A stretch of DNA of 64,000 bases from PVC group bacterium. Lineage in GTDB: Bacteria > Verrucomicrobiota > Kiritimatiellia > CAIKKV01. Shown here piece after piece: positions 61,307 through 64,000 of the stretch. The notes under the pieces are model-generated. The model searched no databases. It worked only from the letters and a program-made list of their open reading frames with translations, and was not told where the DNA came from. The position numbers and the translations under genes were made by a program. The stretch's first letter is position 1; each line of letters starts with the position of its first letter. The stretch spans positions 1 through 64,000 of the forward strand of contig CAMDGM010000010.1 of assembly GCA_945898015.1 (NCBI GenBank), written 5' to 3'.

Positions 61307-61684
61307 ATGAAACACGATAAACCCATGAATGCAGACGAAGCCGCCGCCGCCCTGGGGGTGCATCGGGAAACCGTGTTTCGATGGATACGCGCCGGCACGC
61401 TGGCCGCCCGCGTCGAGGGGCACCGCGTCGAGATTGCCCCGGCCGCCGTCGAGGCCTTCACCCGGATATGCTCGCATTGTGGCAAGCGGTTTGTTCCGCG
61501 CCGCCCGACTACCGGGACCGCGTTTTGTTCTTTGCCGTGCCGCTGGGCTGTCGAGAATGCCAAGCGCCGGACCGGCCGCCCGATGGGGAGGCCGCCGATC
61601 ACCCGGACCGCCCCGGACCCCGCCGCCGTGCCGGCCCGCCTGAAAGCCGCCGTCGAGTTGATCCGGCGAAACGTCAAAGCCTAA
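61307..61684 (+). CDS. HTH (MerR/excisionase-type) protein with zinc-ribbon-like C terminus
   Basis: A 125-residue protein. The HTH is MNADEAAAALGVHRETVFRW and IRAGTLAARVEGHRVEI. A CxxC...CxxxC-type motif (CSHCGKRF and FCSLPC) follows, then a basic tail (KRRTGRPMGRPP). Start ATG 61307 is chosen; ATG 61325 is possible. It may be a second excision or regulatory factor. Last gene of the element. Confidence 0.72.
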   Translation: MKHDKPMNADEAAAALGVHRETVFRWIRAGTLAARVEGHRVEIAPAAVEAFTRICSHCGKRFVPRRPTTGTAFCSLPCRWAVENAKRRTGRPMGRPPITRTAPDPAAVPARLKAAVELIRRNVKA

Positions 61685-61872
61685 CACCGGCCCGACACCC
61701 TCCGCAATCCCCGGCAAGCCGCCGCCTTGCCTATCCTGACAAGCGCCACGGCATTCTGACCCCCTGGCCTATGTCTGGACACCACTGGCACCCGAAACGC
61801 CTTTAAACGGTATTCTGACGCCCACCACCGAATCCCGCCCGGAATGATCATCTTTTTTCGCTTGTGTGTTCT

Positions 61873-61893
61873 GTGTGTCCTATTGTGTGTCCT
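61873..61893. repeat. Candidate integrase arm site, right
   Basis: The 21-bp sequence is identical to 55618-55638 and lies in the same orientation, 117 bp inside the right attachment repeat. A third, partial GTGTGTT unit is just to the left. Confidence 0.65.
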
Positions 61894-61959
61894 ATCAGGC
61901 CCCCTATTTCGGAGCGTTTCCGGGCATTGCACGGAAAGAGCATTATAAGACTGAAAAGC

Positions 61960-61997
61960 AAAAAGGCCCGCTTTTCCTAAGAAAAACAGGCCTTTTT
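61960..61997. terminator. Terminator hairpin at the right end of the element
   Basis: AAAAAGGCC (61960-61968) pairs with GGCCTTTTT (61989-61997). The A and T runs allow action in both directions. It separates element genes from the tRNA-Pro gene on the other strand. Confidence 0.7.
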
Positions 61998-62009
61998 ACT
62001 GGGGAAAAT

Positions 62010-62059
62010 TGGTCGGGGCGGAGGGATTTGAACCCTCGACCTCTTGCACCCCAAGCAAA
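62010..62059. repeat. Right attachment repeat, within the intact tRNA-Pro gene
   Basis: Fifty bases identical to 55512-55561. Integration kept the tRNA gene complete at this end. Confidence 0.95.
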
Positions 62060-62086
62060 CGCGCTACCAGGCTGCGCTACGCCCCG
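62010..62086 (-). tRNA. tRNA-Pro(GGG)
   Basis: A complete tRNA on the minus strand. The acceptor CGGGGCG pairs with CGCCCCG, the discriminator is A, and CCA is encoded. The D arm is GCGC..GCGC, the anticodon stem TTTGC/GCAAG encloses TTGGGGT (anticodon GGG), and the T arm is GAGGG-TTCAAAT-CCCTC. It is the integration target of the element and lies about 590 bp from proS. Confidence 0.96.
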
Positions 62087-62288
62087 ACATGGTGCTCACA
62101 TCAAAAAGTCCGCGTACTCTATCACCCCCCTTCTGGATCGTCAAGGCGCGAGTCTAAAATCCTCAACCCAGCCCCGAAAGACTTCAGCCGCCCATCAAAA
62201 TCCTCGGGCTTGCATCTTTGCAGTTGATCCTCTTTCGAAGGCGTCATACACTCCTTCGCCGATGTCGAACCCCTCAAGGAGTCACCCC

Positions 62289-62594
62289 ATGGTCCACGTC
62301 ATTGCGTCCATCCAAATCAAACCGGGAACCCGGGCCAAGTATCTGGAAATCCTCAAAAGCAACGTGCCGGCGGTCAAGGCGGAAAACGGATGCATCGACT
62401 ATCAACCCGCCGTGGACCTGGAATCCGGCCTGCCCCCCCAGCGGCTGGAACCGGATACCATCGTCATCCTCGAAAAATGGAGCAGCCTCAACGCCCTGCG
62501 CGTCCACCTGGCCGCCCCCCACATGGCCACCTACCGTGAAAAGGTCAAGGACCTCGTTCTGGGCGTCACGCTCAAGGTGCTCCAAAACGCCTGA
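62289..62594 (+). CDS. Antibiotic biosynthesis monooxygenase (ABM/YgiN-like) domain protein
   Basis: A 101-residue ferredoxin-like-fold protein: VHVIASIQIKPGTRAKYLEI, ENGCIDYQPAVDL, IVILEKWSSLNALRVHLAAP and HMATYREKV. The family includes quinol monooxygenase YgiN and small dimeric oxygenases or heme-degrading proteins; the activity here is unknown. AAGGAG precedes ATG 62289. It is outside the mobile element. Confidence 0.9.
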   Translation: MVHVIASIQIKPGTRAKYLEILKSNVPAVKAENGCIDYQPAVDLESGLPPQRLEPDTIVILEKWSSLNALRVHLAAPHMATYREKVKDLVLGVTLKVLQNA

Positions 62595-62672
62595 TGATTT
62601 TCTGTTTTTACTTGCGTAACGTCTTGAATCCATAGACACTTAAGACTTTATTTATCCTCAAAGGAGTGCCGC

Positions 62673-64000
62673 ATGCGCCTGTCGAATACCTTGATCCCCA
62701 CCTTGCGGGACGCGCCCCAGGACGCCGAGATCGAAAGCCACAAACTCATGATGCGGGCCGGCCTGATCCGCAAACTCGGGGCCGGCCTTTACACCTTCCT
62801 CCCCATGGGCCTGCGCGCCCTTCGCAACGTGGAACGCATCATCCGCGAGGAAATGGCCCGCGCCGGCGCCATCGAGGTGCTCATGCCCTCGCTCCAGCCC
62901 CGTGAAATCTGGGAAACCACGGGCCGGTACGAGACCCTCAAAAAATCCATGTTCCGCATCCGCGACCGCCAGGACCGCGACATGGTGCTGGGCCCCACCC
63001 ACGAGGAGGTCATCACCGAGCTCGTCTCGCATGAGCTGAACTCCTATCGTCAACTCCCCAGGACCTTCTACCAGATCCAGACCAAGTTCCGCGACGAGAT
63101 CCGCCCCCGCTTCGGACTCATGCGGGCGCGCGAATTCATCATGAAGGACGCCTACAGCTTCGACCTGGACTGGGACTGCCTCGACCGGAGCTACCAGGCC
63201 ATGTATGCGGCTTACCAGCGCATCTTCGAGCGCTGCGGCCTGCGCGTGAAAATCGTCGAAGCCGACACCGGCGCCATGGGCGGCAATGCCTCCCATGAGT
63301 TCATGGTCCTGGCCGAGGCCGGCGAGGACGGCATCGTCGAATGCGAATCCTGCGCCTACGCCGCGAACGTCGAGCGGGGCGAACGCGCCCTGACGCCCGC
63401 CGTGGAGGAACCCGCCGGCGCCGGGCTGGTCGATGTCGCCACCCCCAACGCCCGCACCATCGAGGAGGTCTCCAAATTCCTGAAGCTCCCCGCCCGCCGG
63501 CTCATCAAGACACTCATCTACCTCGCGGACGGGAAACCCGTCGCCGCCCTTCTCGCCGGCGACCGGGACCTGAACGAGATCAAGCTCCGCAAGGCGCTGG
63601 GTTGCACGGAGCTGGTCCTGGCCGACGCCGCCCAGGTTGAATCGGCCACCGGCGCGCCGGTGGGCTTCGCCGGGCCCATCGGGCTCACGATCCCGGTGAT
63701 CGCCGACGCCGGGCTCCAGGGCCGCGCCAGCCTGGCCGCCGGAGCCAACAAGGCCGACACCCATCTCGTGCATGTCAGCGTGACGCGCGACGTGGGCGCC
63801 GCCCGCTTCCACGATCTGGTCAACGCCAAAACAGGCGATGCCTGCCCGCGTTGCGCCGCCGGTAAACTCCGCGAAATGCGGGGCATCGAAGTGGGCCACG
63901 TCTTCAAGCTCGGCACCAAATACAGCGAGGCCTTCCACGCGGCGTACCTGGATGCGAACAAGGAAAAGAAGACCATGATCATGGGCTGCTACGGCATCGG
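62673..64000 (+). CDS. proS: Prolyl-tRNA synthetase, 3'-truncated by window edge
   Basis: The first 442 residues of a bacterial-type ProRS, which charges tRNA-Pro. Class II motif 1 lies in LGAGLYTFLPMGLRALRNVE, motif 2 in FRDEIRPRFGLMRAREFIMK, and MGGNASHEFMVL follows. The Ala-editing INS domain (about 235-380, ARRLIKTLIYL, GDRDLNEIKLRKALG) is present. The frame continues beyond the window at MIMGCYGIG. AAAGGAG precedes ATG 62673. Confidence 0.97.
   Translation, partial: MRLSNTLIPTLRDAPQDAEIESHKLMMRAGLIRKLGAGLYTFLPMGLRALRNVERIIREEMARAGAIEVLMPSLQPREIWETTGRYETLKKSMFRIRDRQDRDMVLGPTHEEVITELVSHELNSYRQLPRTFYQIQTKFRDEIRPRFGLMRAREFIMKDAYSFDLDWDCLDRSYQAMYAAYQRIFERCGLRVKIVEADTGAMGGNASHEFMVLAEAGEDGIVECESCAYAANVERGERALTPAVEEPAGAGLVDVATPNARTIEEVSKFLKLPARRLIKTLIYLADGKPVAALLAGDRDLNEIKLRKALGCTELVLADAAQVESATGAPVGFAGPIGLTIPVIADAGLQGRASLAAGANKADTHLVHVSVTRDVGAARFHDLVNAKTGDACPRCAAGKLREMRGIEVGHVFKLGTKYSEAFHAAYLDANKEKKTMIMGCYGI

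Larger units (their letters stand above)
61685..62009. other. Right end of the element, non-coding
   Basis: No gene is supported. It holds the right 21-bp arm-site copy (61873-61893) and the terminator hairpin (61960-61997), then meets the right attachment repeat at 62010. Confidence 0.7.
55512..62059 (+). mobile_element. 6.5-kb integrative element in tRNA-Pro(GGG), phage-satellite-like
   Basis: Bounded by a 50-bp perfect direct repeat (55512-55561 and 62010-62059) equal to the 3' part of the tRNA-Pro gene. All genes are on the plus strand: tyrosine integrase, unknown protein, Xre regulator, AlpA/excisionase-like protein, small basic protein, DnaB-N/RepA-like replication protein, iteron-like array, Nu1/TerS-like protein and an HTH/zinc-ribbon protein. 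No structural, conjugation or transposase genes are seen. The order resembles phage-inducible chromosomal islands, though the element is smaller than usual. Codon use (gcc, cgc, ccg) differs from the neighbouring metal modules. A plain integrated plasmid is the alternative. Confidence 0.85.

Overview
The window is GC-rich DNA from a Gram-negative, probably anaerobic bacterium. Lipid A and Kdo genes (lpxB, kdsD), lipobox lipoproteins and two beta-barrel proteins show an outer membrane. The mixture of Gfo/Idh dehydrogenases, a sulfatase-fold enzyme, a sulfotransferase, AraC and FGGY-kinase genes, lysine 2,3-aminomutase and large secreted proteins with Calx-beta or LamG-like modules fits the PVC group, most likely Kiritimatiellota or Lentisphaerota. 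That placement is an inference from gene content, not from a marker phylogeny.

Layout. 1-8 kb: envelope genes (Gfo/Idh, lpxB, kdsD, an AlgI/AlgJ-like O-acetylation pair, uppP, a GT2 glycosyltransferase). 8-16.3 kb: housekeeping, with a long minus-strand run from a parvulin lipoprotein through a Gph-like phosphatase, a DUF362 ferredoxin protein, PgpA and a nuclease-HhH protein to HrpB. 16.4-19.4 kb: a two-gene operon of kamA and an ATP-grasp/GNAT fusion. 19.5-23.6 kb: thioredoxin-like lipoprotein, EF-hand protein, retropepsin-like protein, and ald with an Lrp-type regulator. 23.6-34.6 kb: a six-gene minus-strand carbohydrate/sulfate-ester operon, a divergent AraC regulator, and an FGGY kinase coupled to a hybrid sensor kinase. 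34.6-44.1 kb: cell-surface genes, including a 1761-residue secreted protein, ending in a decayed BspA-type LRR fragment beside a GIY-YIG gene. A tRNA-Ser(CGA) follows.

From 44.6 to 62.1 kb lies what looks like an accreted island ending at a tRNA-Pro(GGG) gene next to proS. It has three modules: (i) a nickel/cobalt module (nikR, a beta-barrel protein, cbiM, cbiQ, cbiO) on the minus strand; (ii) a zinc module (small His/Cys protein, beta-barrel protein, znuA, znuC, znuB, CEC-type permease, TIGR03943 protein) on the plus strand; (iii) a 6.5-kb integrase element. The boundaries of the modules share repeated sequence, and the core at each junction equals the 3' end of the tRNA-Pro gene.

The 6.5-kb element is the most notable part. 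It has 50-bp direct repeats at its ends, inner 21-bp repeats that look like integrase arm sites, a tyrosine integrase, Xre and AlpA/excisionase-like regulators, a DnaB-N/RepA-like replication protein, a nine-copy iteron-like array directly after it, and a Nu1/terminase-small-subunit-like gene. No capsid or tail gene is present. This order (int, regulators, replication, origin, terS) resembles phage-inducible chromosomal islands, so the element may be a small phage satellite in a phylum where such elements are little described.
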